A DNA stretch of 64,000 nucleotides, taken from contig NC_089822.1 of NCBI RefSeq assembly GCF_035046505.1, positions 92,967,659 to 93,031,658 of the forward strand, in the 5' to 3' direction. Positions 1 through 10,869 of the stretch are shown here, in pieces. The translations under genes and the position numbers were made by a program. Origin of the DNA: Tiliqua scincoides. Its lineage: Eukaryota > Chordata > Lepidosauria > Squamata > Scincidae. Position 1 is the first letter of the stretch, and each line of letters opens with the position of its first letter. The notes under the pieces were generated by a model. It made no database searches and was not told where the DNA came from. It saw only the letters and a program-made list of their open reading frames with translations.

Positions 1-325
1 CCCTTAAGGGGAGGGGCAGGGGGAAGGCAAATGCTCAGCATTGCACCTCTGATCTGGGCACAGGGGCATGCTGCCACTCACCCCTGCCTGCAGCAGCCTC
101 CCAGGGGTTGGGGGAGCCTCAGCAGGGCTCCCCATGCAGCGCAGAGCCCTCCAGAAGACAATCTTGACCACTTCCTGTTTCATGATTGTAAAACCAGAAG
201 TGGTTGCAATTGTCTTCTGGGGGACTCTGCTGAACCCTGTTGCAGGCAGGGGTGAATGGCAGCCCAAATCAGCGGTGTGATGCTAAACATCGCATCTCTG
301 CCTTCCCCCCACCCCTGCTGCCTTC
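1..325. mobile_element. Foldback (palindromic) DNA element
   Basis: The left half (about 1-175) is the imperfect reverse complement of the right half (about 188-325). Paired blocks include ccagaagacaatcttgacca with its counterpart near 205-222, and ctgccactcacccctgcctg with its counterpart near 240-260. The arms are long and the centre lies near 180. No protein is encoded; the short open frames here are by-products of the inverted repeat. It looks like a foldback or long-TIR nonautonomous DNA transposon. Its left end may lie outside the window, so no target duplication could be read. Confidence 0.6.
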
Positions 326-2332
326 AGCAAAGACTTAGTGGCTTTCAAACTCTCCCAGAGAGTTTGAGAACCAGTGCTATATACAATCACTTGGGAGTAA
401 ACTCCAAACATAGTGGAACTTCCTTCTGAGTAAACATTATAGGCTTTCACTGTTAGTCATGTATGTGCAGAGGTGTCTGGCACATCTTGGGCCATGACAT
501 AATTGTCCTAAGGGACATACTAGAGGTCCCCTTGCATGTGTGGCAAAGCCTACAAGTGCATGTGTGGCTAGTGCACTTCAAAATCCTCCAGATTTATCTG
601 TGGAGTCCTGTAGCAGGCACAAGCTCTAGATAGCAAGGCTAATTTGGAGGTCAGGTTTTCCCAGGACTTTAGGAAAGAGAGAAGTTGAACCAACAAGGTC
701 CAGAACTTAGCTGAAGGCATCACTAAAAGTTACAGGAGAAAACAGTTTCGAAACTGTCTTTTGGTTGACATGCTAATGTGGTGGTGGTGGTGGGGGGGTG
801 TTTTTGCAGGAGAGAATTGGTGGGTGGGAGAGAGAGCTTTGATCTTTCTCCAGCTACCAATTCTCTATTGCAGGCAATTCCCTCATCAAGACCTTCAATT
901 TTAAATGGTTCTTAATGACTTGCAGAACCCTACCTCTAAAGGGAATTTGCAAGGAACTCAAAGGAGAGAAACTCTGGCTTGGAGCCATGTTGACATTGAA
1001 AGCCCTTTGTCTATTCTCTGATTTCTCCAGTGAGGTCCCCTAGAACAAGCAACTTAGGCTGATTCAAATCCCTCACTTGAGTTGTTGCTCCCTGATTCAG
1101 GACCTTAGGCAGCAAGAGTGGGGAAACCTCTTACCTGAATACTTGGATGACCATTGCCAGTTAGAGCAGACACTACTGGCCTGGAAATATCAATAGCCAG
1201 ACACAGTATAAATCAGCTCCATATGCTGTAGCATCCCAAAGAGACTGCCTGGCATCCCAGATGTAATAGCCATTATTCTGGGATGCTTCTCCAGGGTTCT
1301 TCATTTGAAATGCCATTCCCAAAAATCTAGATGTGCAAGTTTGATCTTTCTTCATGTCAGCAACCTTCGGAAGACAACAGCTCCTAGCCAGCCCTCCTGC
1401 TGAGAGTGGCATGTGCCCATGTGGTTGCCAGTCAAGCTCACCTGTCTAGGTAAGAGATGGGGATGGAGATGGGGTTTTCCTTCATCCAGTAGGGTAACCC
1501 CATGGCATGTCTTACAGCACATTTGTGACACTCCTTAGCCAGTGCAAGGGGCTTGTGCCAGCCCATAGAGTGCTTGGGATTGTGATCTTGGAACATTTTT
1601 GCTTGCTTTTTCCACTTCAAGCTAATCTGGAGAAACAGCATTCAATTTTTCTGTGCTTTCCTCTGAAGTAGTTTAGCTACCTGGTTCCCCCTGCTGGTTC
1701 TTGTTAGTTACTGCACCCAATTTTGTCAAGCTCTCTTTGTGGCCATCGAGCGGTCGAGACATTTTTAACTGGCCTTCTGGTTGTATGTCTTTTCACTCCT
1801 TCCTTATTTTGTGCAATTCCCTTTTCTTTGGGATTTTTAATAAATTGGTTATGTTTTGACTCCTTGCCTGCCTAGTGTATGTTCACTAGTCACGCAGTTA
1901 TACCATCTCTAGAACTGCTGAGGCGCACCACTGCAATTTGGTTTAAACAAGAACTGTTACGTTCTGTGCTCTCCTGGGAACTTCTTCTCAAATGTTGCCC
2001 CCCATCTGGTTTCCCCAGCCTAGGATGTTAGCAGTGGAGATCTACCAATTTCCCTTCATTCAGTTTCTGATGCAGAAAATCAGTGATGTAGAGAGCAGGA
2101 AGGGGTGTGCTGCTGAGTGCTAACTACTAGGCTCTACTCCCCTTGGTCAGCTTCTGGCTTCCCTAACAGTGGGTAGGCTGAGAGCTGTTCAGTGCTTATC
2201 CAGATAATATATTATTCAGATGGAGGGAGCAAGAGTGAGTCAGAGGCTCTCGGAGCAGGTGAAACCACCTTGGCTTTTTCTCTCATCCAGCCGTGTTGAA
2301 CTAGCAACTACTGTAGATATATAGCCATCTCA
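326..2332. other. Intergenic, no gene recognised
   Basis: I see no supported gene here. At 340-376 there is a small hairpin around ctctcccagagag, possibly the end of another hAT-like element. A G-rich run lies at about 778-800. A polyadenylation-like AATAAA lies in AT-rich sequence near 1840. The open frames on either strand are short, lack splice context and match nothing I know. Confidence 0.5.
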
Positions 2333-2510
2333 GGGCCCAATCCTAACCAATTTTCCAGCGCTGGTGCTGCTGTGCCAGTGGGGTGTGCACTGCTTCCTGT
2401 GTAGGGAGGCAGTCACAGAGGCCTCCTCAAGCTATGGAAACTTTTGTTCCCTTACTTTGGGTCTGCATTGAGGTTGCACTGGTGCTGCAAAGTTGGATAG
2501 GATTGGGCCC
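2333..2510. mobile_element. Harbinger-like MITE, 178 bp
   Basis: The ends are inverted copies: gggcccaatcctaacca on the left and ggataggattgggccc on the right. It is flanked by the 3-bp direct repeat tca. This is the most frequent repeat family in the window. The terminal GGGCCCAATCC and 3-bp target duplication suggest the PIF/Harbinger superfamily; that placement is inference. Confidence 0.75.
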
Positions 2511-2770
2511 TCAAATGGGCAGAGAGCCAGTAATCAGAGTCCCTGGTTCAAAAATTCTTACCATTCCCCCTTGTAAAAAAGGGTTGGGAGGATGTGAGGG
2601 CTGCAAACCTCCTGGACAGATGATCTTTGCACATTATCCAAGGAGCTTTATTGAAAGAAGTCTGGAGCCCAAGCCTCAACATATCCTTAGTTTCAAGTCT
2701 AGGCTGGTAGTACAGAATTGCACAAGAGGCTCCCATACAGTTCAGGTTTATTAAAGGGCTATCATTCACA

Positions 2771-2870
2771 TGTTGGCAACCTTCAGTCTTGGAAGACTAT
2801 GGTATCGCGCTCTGGATGGTTGTTCTGGCACAGCGTCTAGTGTGGCTGAAAAGGCCGATTCGGGAGTGAA
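2771..2870 (-). mobile_element. LINE 3' tail fragment, minus strand
   Basis: Begins ttggcaaccttcagtcttgg and runs into cagcgtctagtgtggctgaa. Read on the minus strand it is a 5'-truncated LINE 3' end whose last ~35 bases match the tail of the LINE piece at 42549-42968 and of the 5S-derived SINEs in this window. Confidence 0.7.
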
Positions 2871-3031
2871 ATCACATGGGGATTATAGCTGGAAAAGGCT
2901 GATTCACATGATTGCATCATCATCCAACACCAGCCTGAGTATGCCTGCCTTGGAGATCAGATTCCTGAATGCTTCACTGCTACCTTTGGCTATCATAATA
3001 AAAATCACTGTAGCTCTTTTCATTATCTAAA

Positions 3032-3385
3032 CTGTAGGTCGGGACCCACTGGTGGGACCCACCTGATTTTTGGTGTGTTGCAAAAGGGTGATGGAAAGAT
3101 CAGATAACTAATTGCTTTGAGCCCTAAGACTATTCCAAAATCAGATACTGTAGCTGCTAATTACCCTGCAAAGAGCTCAGCTCCTGCAGTTTGCAAGCAC
3201 GTGAGACTATAGGGAAATAAATGTTTGAGGATCTTTTTTCTGGTTATTATTATAAATAAATAAATAACATTCTATTTCTTTCTAGATCTCCTTTTTTTAA
3301 AAACAGTCTGGTAAACCTAGGTGGGTCCTGAGAGAGTGTCATTTTAAAAAGTGGGTCCTGGTGCTAATAGGTTTGGGAACCACTG
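3032..3385. mobile_element. hAT-like nonautonomous element
   Basis: The right end ggtttgggaaccactg is a classic hAT terminus. The flanks read atctaaac on the left and gtctaaag on the right, an imperfect 8-bp target duplication. The left terminus is degenerate, so the start is uncertain by a few bases. Confidence 0.6.
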
Positions 3386-3671
3386 GTCTAAAGTGCTTTG
3401 TGATCCTCAGCATGGTCTTTTCTGACTGTAAGAAGACTTGGAAGACAAGACGGTGAAAGCTCTTTTGCGTGTATATGAAATTCCCTGGTGGTTTCTCTGC
3501 AGGGACCCGTTAAAGATTGCTGCAAGACAAGCAGGGATAGTAATCACAGCAGAGAGTTAGGCCCAAGCTCTAGCTAGAACAAGAGGAAAAGGAATTCAAA
3601 TGTTCAGTGACTCATCCGCTGAACCTAAAGTGGGCCGCACCGTGCCTCACCCGTCATTGTCAGGTTCAGCC

Positions 3672-4038
3672 CAGGGCCTCTGAGAGGAATTTTATCAGGG
3701 GATACAAAGTTTCCTTTGGGCCCCTTTACAAAGGGGGAGAGGTGAAACAGAGTGGGGGAGGGTAGTGATGGGTGAGCAGAATAGGTGCAGGGAGGGTAGA
3801 GACAGCTGGAAAAGTCTTTGGAGCCCAGGTCTACCCACCCATGTGGCATCAGAGGTGTCCCCAGCATCCCCAGTTGTGGTTGTGTCTCCAGCATGCAGTG
3901 CAGGCAACAAGTCTGAGTGGATAGGAAAATGTCAGATCCCAGGACATTTCTGGGCCCCTTCCTTTGGCTCCTGGGCCCCCCTTTTGGCCCTGGGCCTGGG
4001 TACAAATTACCCCCTTTACCCCCCTCTCCTAGGCCCTG
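3672..4038. mobile_element. hAT-like element, 367 bp (short form)
   Basis: Terminal inverted repeats are cagggcctctgagag and ctctcctaggccctg. The flanks gttcagcc and atccagcc match at 6 of 8 positions. The same family recurs at 9136-9831 with about 330 extra internal bases. The open frames across it are not conserved between copies and are taken as chance. Confidence 0.75.
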
Positions 4039-5987
4039 ATCCAGCCCCTTGACTTTCTCTCTCTCAAAGTTGTAGTGAGAGAAACATTTTCTTAGTGCAA
4101 TCGACTTTTCCCCATGTCTCATATAGAATATCATGCACTCATACATGCTGGAACCAATTCAAGATGGTGTTTTTCCCTCCCTTTAGTTATACTGTGTTTG
4201 AATTTGGCTTTGCTTCATTTCTGAGAATAACTCGGGGGGACTCTAGTTCACTGTCTTTCTGCCAGTTCCACAGAATAAACAAACCTGGGTGACGGGCTGT
4301 AGAAATGATGACTGAGTCAGAAAGTTTCCTTTCCGCCTACATGGCTTCAATGATGCCAGGGCTGCATCATGAGTGTTAAGGCTCACTAGCCCCAGCATCT
4401 GTTTTCAGTGCCAGGGAAGGGCTTCCAAATAAGAGGGTGGCATTTCCAGATGTAAGCTCCGGCTGCAGATTAAGCACTGAGGGGCACCATTTCAGTGGGG
4501 AGGGGTGTAATGGAAATGCACAAGATCCCTTGAGGAGGCAGGACGTGGTGTCAACAGTGGTCCCTTGCTCTGACAGTTCTGGGAAGCATGGGTTAACACC
4601 AGGGCCTTGGACTGCAGTGAGTGTGCCGCACAACTGCAGCCACTTGGAGGCAACAAGGCCCTCAGAGATAAAAGCAGCACTTGGAGAAAGAAAAGGGTGT
4701 GAGTCTAGAAGGAAGGAGGTTGGAGAGACTAGAAGGAAAGGGTTTAGAGGAAAGAGGATGGGTGGCTAACTGACTAATGAACTGAAGAGAGACTGTGAGA
4801 GACTTCTGGACTGCTGGAGATGCTGGAGACTAGTGTGTGGCTGCCACACCCAAGAGCTGCTGAGAGCAAAGGTGTCGCTGTGGTGGCTGGAGAAGCTGCT
4901 CGTGGGGAAGGGTAGGAAGGAGGACCTCTGCAGATTAAACAGGTGAGCCACCCTGGTGGTGGGGGTCCAGCGGTGCTGCAGTGCAGGACTAGGGTTATTG
5001 TGGGGGAAAGAAGGTGAACTCATTAGCTTAAAGTGGGCATAAGTTCTATAGGTAATGCTTGGAATGAGAATTTGGCAAAACAAGGGATGCGGAAGAGATT
5101 CTGTATCCCGAATTATGGGAACATGATATAACAACATAGGATTAGGGGGGAGAGCCTTGTCCCTGATTATGTTTATTTATCGTGTCATTGGTGTACATGG
5201 TGCTTTGATGAATAACAAGCCCCTGCCCTGAGGTGCTTGCAATCAGAATTGCCTTGAACAGTTAGATGCATTGAAGATTATTTCAGTGGCTTTAAATCTT
5301 TCTGAATCTGGGTTGGGTTGGACCCTATATTAAGAATGCTTTCCTTGTCAGTGATGCAGTTAATGCATCTCTCTGTCTCTATTTTCCCAGCAGGGGTATA
5401 TAATGTGCTAAATTGCTCAATGTCTATTAACTGCAAGCCTCTTTGTTTGGTGTTCTCAGTTTCCCAAACAGTACTGTTAGTGCTGTTTATATCAGAAGGG
5501 CTAATCGTTCTTCATTCTATCTCTTCCCCATCTCCTTGCGGTATAATGACATTATTTGGTCTGTGCTATTTTGTTATCTCTGGTGCCCAACGTATACCAC
5601 AAGCCTTACTGTCTTTTATTATTTACACAAGCCTTACCAATGCATCACAGCTGCCCTTGGGCATCTTGCCTAGCACATGGCAGGCTTTGGCTAAGGCCTG
5701 TATGTGTACTTAGATCTTACAAAACTTGGGTAAGTAATCATTTTATTTGCCTTGGCTGTAGGTCACAACAAACCAAATGTACTAAACAGATAAGGCTGAA
5801 TTAATAATGTGTATACCTCAATCTGATACACCCTTACTTAGGGTAAGGTCCATTTAATGCAGCTGAACATTAGACATGATGTTCTGAGTAGACATGCACA
5901 GGATCACACTATTAAGTTAACGTAATGAGTTTTGGGTTATGAATGTTAGCTGGCCAACTCTCTTTGTAGGCAGATTACTGGCTGATA
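4039..5987. other. Intergenic, no gene recognised
   Basis: No coding, RNA or clear repeat signal was recognised. The part at 4660-4900 is purine-rich. Open frames on both strands are below 135 codons and have no recognisable protein features. Confidence 0.45.
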
Positions 5988-5995
5988 GCCTAGGA

Positions 5996-6223
5996 CAGTG
6001 ATTTACAACCTTGTTGATCCCATGGCTTGCTGAGAAGGCACTAAAATTGCCAATGTACACCATCAGTTTTTTGATAATTGGCAAGGCACATCACAGTGCT
6101 GTCTGAGGCTTGCATCTCCCTTGGTCCTAATAATATATGACCCTCCCCCAAACTCCTGCAGCACACCTGCAGACCATTCACTCAACCACCAATGTCTTGT
6201 GGCACAGTGGTTGAAAATCATTG
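5996..6223. mobile_element. hAT MITE, 228 bp
   Basis: Ends cagtgatttacaacc and ggttgaaaatcattg form a 15-bp imperfect terminal inverted repeat. The 8-bp flanks gcctagga and gtctaggg differ at two positions. Further copies lie at 6656-6888, 34679-34890, 41044-41270 and 60437-60663. Confidence 0.85.
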
Positions 6224-6655
6224 GTCTAGGGAGCCCAGGAGTGTTTGAATAAGAGGCATTAATGGCTTTGAAGTATCCTAAATGGGGGAATCAATAAACT
6301 TCTGGTAAAATGGCACACCTCCACCTAAAGGCATGGGTTGAGGTCAGCTAATGTGCCTGATTTCACCACTACTACCACCATGCACAACAAAAGCAGCAGC
6401 TTAGTATATGAACAGGCCTTTGTTCTGAGTAAAACAGATTGAGTGAGAGATACTGGAAAAGAAGCTGTCAGAGAGCAAGCATCACATTTTAGAATGCAAA
6501 GGAATGCTTCACTGGGGAACTGATATAATCTGTTGCTTGTTGGAGTGCTCTATGATTTGCTTCCATCTCATCTCAACTGGTATTTTTGTAAATAACTTAG
6601 ATATCACACATCCAAAAAGAATACCATGAAGTGTTCAGTGGGCTTTCCTCTAAGG

Positions 6656-6888
6656 CAGCCATTTTCAACCACTGTGCCGTGGCACACTAGTGTGCTGCGA
6701 GTAGTCCACAGGTGTGCCACAGGAATTTGGGGGGAAGATCATTTATTAGTAGGGCCAATGGGGATGTGAGCCCCCCGCTAGCACCATGATGTGCCTTGTC
6801 AATTGTCAAAAACCTGATGGTATGCCTTGACCATTTTAGTGCCTTGTCAGTGTGCCTGCCACAAGATGTAAAAGGTTGAGAATCACTG
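6656..6888. mobile_element. hAT MITE, 233 bp, perfect 8-bp target duplication
   Basis: Bounded by cagccattttcaacc and ggttgagaatcactg. It is flanked on both sides by the identical octamer ctctaagg (6648-6655 and 6889-6896). It is inverted relative to the related copy about 430 bp upstream. The intact target duplication suggests a fairly recent insertion. Confidence 0.93.
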
Positions 6889-6994
6889 CTCTAAGGGAAG
6901 TCAGAATCTGAGTAGCACTGCCCCCTGGAGCTCCTCATGATTTGGAGAAGTGGGACATGCTTGCTAAAGTAGTTGAATGGTGTTTTTTTTGGCA

Positions 6995-7437
6995 CTGTCA
7001 GCTGATGTATCTGAGCCAGGATGAAAGAATGAGGCTCCTAGCAGGTGATACAGCCACAAATGGAGATCTCACAGAAACAAAACCAGCAGTTAAAAAAAAA
7101 TCTTGATGCAATTGGGGAAGCCGAGTCCCAACAGCATACCGAAGCTTTGCAGCAGCAGAAACAAGACCTCAAAAGCCAGCAGGAGCAACTTGGAGAACTC
7201 TCCGATGCTGAGGAAGTGGGACCTGATGTCTCAGAGTGAGGAGGTGAGAGCTCTGCTTGCTCAGAGGCTGAGAAGGGCCAAGTTTGATGCAGAAGCCCAG
7301 CTGTGGAGTGCCAAGTAAGAAGTGGCTGAGGGAACCCAAGATGTGGTTGGGCCACTGAAAGGCTTGGACAGTGAGGTTTTGCAGTCCGTAGCTGAGAACC
7401 AGGAGACTTCATCTGTCACAGAGCCTGCCTGCTAATA
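6995..7437 (+). pseudogene. Possible processed pseudogene, Gln/Glu-rich coiled-coil protein
   Basis: Read in shifting frames, this stretch encodes a hydrophilic Gln/Glu/Lys-rich peptide such as EALQQQKQDLKSQQEQLGEL (7138-7197), then EEVRALLAQRLRRAKFDAEA in another frame (about 7240-7300), then a Glu/Val/Ser-rich C-terminal-like piece ending at a stop near 7434. The amphipathic heptad pattern and absence of introns suggest a retrocopy of a coiled-coil host gene broken by at least one frameshift and one internal stop. I do not recognise the parent gene. No poly(A) tail or target duplication was found, so this stays tentative. Confidence 0.35.
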
Positions 7438-7774
7438 GGGATTTTAGTGAAAGTCGGGGGGGGGGGGGTGGGTGTAGAAAAGCACAGCTCATGCTGGAAG
7501 TGAGGGGGAATTTTGTGGTATATTTTTCTGCCCTGTATGAACCCAAGGAGAACAACTTGCAGGAAATACAGTTACAAGTATGAGGGCCACAAGGAGATCT
7601 GATCAGCTATACGGGATGAGGAAAAATCCTGAGTTTATAGGCTTCTTTGACCTACGTAAGGCTCCTGAAGGCCTAAATGGGATCAAACCCCTACACTGGG
7701 TGCATCCCAGATGCAAACTTCTGTAGGGGGAGTAAAGCCAGAAGCCTGCAAGATACGAAGGCAAAAGAGACTAT

Positions 7775-7946
7775 GGACTCAATCTTATCCTACTTTCCAG
7801 GGCTGATGCAGCCCAGATATGAGGGAACAAATGTTCCTTTACCTTGAGGAGGCCTCTGCGGCTTGCTCCCTCCAACCCCCAGGATGCAGCACTTGGCCCA
7901 TTGGCACAGATGCATCAGCATTGGAATGTTGGATAGGACAGGACCC
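7775..7946. mobile_element. Harbinger-like MITE copy
   Basis: Same family as the copy at 2333, in reverse orientation. The ends ggactcaatcttatcc and ggataggacaggaccc are diverged inverted repeats, and the internal ccttgaggaggcctctg block is shared with other copies. Confidence 0.7.
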
Positions 7947-8189
7947 CTAGGAAATCTGTCTCGGTTTGGGACCATGCCTTGCATAATTGACTGGGTCAGA
8001 GCAGGGTTGATTTCAGCCTGCTGGCTTGAGCAGATTAGTCCAGTTGGTCCTAAACAAGATACCCTCCCCCCCCTCCGATAAAGTCTTGTGGCACCCGCAT
8101 GTGTCTCATCTCTAGTAGTAACAAGCCCAAGTGCAATCTGGAAGAGCCAGTAATGTTTTCAAATGCAGGGACTGGGAAAGGTGTACATA

Positions 8190-8345
8190 TTAAGAGTATT
8201 TATTTACTGCTTTTCAACAGTAGTAGTTCACAAAGTGGTTCACATATTAAAATAAAAAATAAATTGTTCCCTGTCCCCAAAGGGCTCACAATCTTAAAAA
8301 AAAATATATACAGAAGAGACACCAGCAACAGCCACTGGAAAAGAT
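8190..8345 (-). mobile_element. LINE/SINE 3'-end remnant
   Basis: Contains gttcacaaagtggttcacat, then ccctgtccccaaagggctca and an A-rich run. Pieces of the same repeat recur at 16668-16735 and at 62717-62835. The stretch tatttattta at one edge suggests an A-rich tail read in reverse. I could not fix the family. Confidence 0.5.
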
Positions 8346-8582
8346 GCCATCATGGGGAAAAGAGAGACAGTTGCTTTTCCCCTACTGAATAGAAGAGGAC
8401 ATTGTAACAGATCGTGTAACCTACCTGGGGATTATTTGTTAAATGATACATATCAAGGTTTTCATTCAACACATGGATTTGTACATATTTATTTGGTGCT
8501 CTGTCTCCTGATTATGCCAAAGGTTTCCATCTTGGTATCCATAATTATTATCCAGGTTATCTGGTATTCAGTGCTCAAATTA

Positions 8583-8660
8583 TGGGCCGCTGTGATACAG
8601 GAAGCTGAACTAGATGGGCCTATGGCCTGGTCCAGTGGGGCTGTTCTTATGTTCTTATAG
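8583..8660 (+). mobile_element. LINE 3' end fragment
   Basis: Matches, in opposite orientation, the 3' end of the larger LINE fragment at 50488-50820. The shared parts are a stretch around gaagctgaactagatgggcc and the terminus ctgttcttatgttcttat. Confidence 0.65.
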
Positions 8661-9135
8661 GAGGAAAGGCAGGAGGTCCTTAATGATATTCACAAGCCCT
8701 TTTCCATGATTCCTTCCAGTTTAAGACAAATTACAGTTGCTCTGTAGTCTTCAAAAAACAGCAGCTAATGGGGGGGGGAGAACCAAAAATGCAGGGGGCC
8801 GCTGTCCATCTAACCCCCTGTAATTTGAGGTCTGCCGGCGTTTCTTAGAACGCTGTTTCTCCTTGTATATTTCAGCCAGCCTCTTTGATCCTTTCATCCA
8901 AATTATTTTTTGTTCACCACATCTGTAGTCCCAGTGGCAGACCTCCCATTATGGAGAATGGGGCAAATGCCCCAGATGCGAGCCTTTAGGACCCCGCAGA
9001 AGCCTCTCTGCGGCTCCCTACGGCGTCAGAAACTGTGCTTCTGGAAAAATGGAAGCACAGTTTAAAGCCTCGGGGAAGCCTCAGGAAGCTGCCCTGATGA
9101 AGTCCGCGGTCACGCAAGGCTCCGTGAGCCTCAGG

Positions 9136-9831
9136 CAGGGCCTCTGAGAGGAATTTTCTCAGGGGGTACAAAGTTTCTTTTGGGCCCCTTTTCAAAAGGG
9201 AAGGTGTGGAACAGAGAGGGGGAGGGTGGTGACAGGTGAGCAAAATGGAGGCAGGGAGGGGCAAAGCAAGGTGGGGGAGGGTGGAGATAGCTGAAAAAGT
9301 CTTTGGATCCCTGGTCTACCCACCTGCGTGGCACTGGGAGTTAGACACAGTAACATGGAAAACCAAACGCACACCTAAGTCTCTCTAAAATCCTTTAAAT
9401 AGAGAAAATCATGCAGAAAATTAGCATCATCGTATTTAGGCTCACACTAGAATGGGAAGTGTCCTGTGTGTGTCAAAACGTCCTTCTGCAACAGCTGTAG
9501 CCCTGCAGCTGTGTCCCTGAACTCCTATACGCTCCGTCATGACAAGCAGATCCACAAGCCAAAGAGCTAGTGTAGCAGGCCAGTTTCCACCCAGATTTGA
9601 CACTGTGTTAAGGAGTCATGTATGTATTCCTTGGCCCAGCATATCTGGCTTGCCAGTAGCTGCAGCCACACACTTGTGGTATTATCCCCAGCATCCGGAG
9701 CGGGCAACAAGTCCGAGTAGATAGGAAAATGTAAGATCCCAGGAAATTTTGGGGCCTCCTCCTTTGGCTCCTGGGCCCCCCTTTTGACCCTGGGCACAAA
9801 TTACCCCCTTTACCCCCACTCCTAGGGCCTG
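9136..9831. mobile_element. hAT-like element, 696 bp (long form)
   Basis: Same termini as the 367-bp copy at 3672: cagggcctctgagag on the left and cctagggcctg on the right. The 8-bp flanks gcctcagg and gtctcagg differ at one base. Positions about 9340-9665 have no counterpart in the shorter copy. Either this segment was inserted later or the shorter copy is an internal-deletion derivative. Confidence 0.8.
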
Positions 9832-10078
9832 GTCTCAGGTGAGTGGTGGGGAGTGAGAGATTTGCGCATGGGGGGTTGCCATCTCAGACCTTTGCCCTGG
9901 GGTGCAAGGCTGGGGAGGTCCACCACTGTATAGTCCACCTTTTCTACAAGGAAAACAGCATGGTATTCATGGGCATACAAATCAGGGAACTCTCACTATG
10001 CCTGGATACAGAAATTTTGTATTTCAGTAAAAAGAGCAAGATATTTTTTGTCTGCTCTTAGATATGTTCATGATGAAT

Positions 10079-10256
10079 GGCCCAATCCTATTCAATTTTT
10101 TGGTGCTGGTGCTGTTGTGCTAGTGGGGTGTGCACTGCATCCTGTGGTGGAGGGGCAGTCACTGGGACCTTCTCAAGGTATAGAAACATGTTTTCCCTTA
10201 CCATGGGGCTGCATTATGGCTACCCCATTACTGGAGAGTTGGATAGGATTGGGCCC
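10079..10256. mobile_element. Harbinger-like MITE copy
   Basis: Starts ggcccaatcctattc and ends ggataggattgggccc, with the interior of the family at 2333. A short relative of the ~85-bp family follows at about 10262-10335. Confidence 0.75.
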
Positions 10257-10488
10257 TAAGGTTGCAGTCTTAAACACACTTTCCTGGAAGTAAATCCCAC
10301 TGAACTTACTTTTGAGAAGACATGCAGATGCACTATAAGTTGCCAGTAAAACAGTGCACTTCACGAGCATTTGTTGTGGTTATTATCTTTTTCACATGTA
10401 ACTATCACAATGTCATCATTCAATTACTTGCTCTTTTTTTATAATGGGAAGAGATGTGTGCCTTTAGCGCACATATCTAGTACACATA

Positions 10489-10689
10489 GGGCGCAATCCT
10501 AACCCCTTATGTTAGTGTTTTCCAGCACTGGCATAGCGGTGCCAATGGGATGTGTGCTGCATCCTGCAGTTGGGTGTCACTCATGGAGGCCTCCTCAAAG
10601 TCAGGGAATGTTTGTTCCCTTACCTCAGAGCTGCATTGCCCTTATGTCAGTGCTGGAAAGCACTGACATAAGGGGTTAGGATTGCACCC
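10489..10689. mobile_element. Harbinger-like MITE with long TIR and ata duplication
   Basis: Ends gggcgcaatcctaacccctt and aaggggttaggattgcaccc are inverted copies over 20 or more bases. Both flanks carry ata, a clean 3-bp target duplication. This copy best shows the target-site rule of the family. Confidence 0.85.
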
Positions 10690-10717
10690 ATAGTCATCTC
10701 ATATATATATTCAAGAA

Positions 10718-10868
10718 GCTGTCTTATGTGGAGTGTTACCATTGGTCCATCTTCCTATATTGACTGGCAGTGGCTATCCAGGGTTTCAGACAGGGGTCTC
10801 TCCTAGCCCTTCCTGGATATGCCAGGGACTGAATCCAGAACCGCCGGCATGCAAAGGTTTTTCAACTG
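10718..10868 (-). mobile_element. tRNA-derived SINE, degraded
   Basis: Resembles the SINE at 30462-30633: gaagctgtcttatgtggagt, a central gactggcagtggctatccag and gccagggactgaatcc, which read in reverse looks like a tRNA B-box. The tRNA-like head is on the minus strand and is decayed. Confidence 0.6.
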
Positions 10869-10869
10869 T

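Noticed and set aside
1680-1990. Possible solo LTR (AATAAA, GT-rich region and tgtatgttcactagtc-like stretch)
   Set aside because: No terminal TG..CA pair, no target duplication and no second copy in the window, so the assignment is not supported.
3625-4146. 173-codon minus-strand frame
   Set aside because: It covers an hAT-like nonautonomous element; the related copy at 9136 does not keep the frame.
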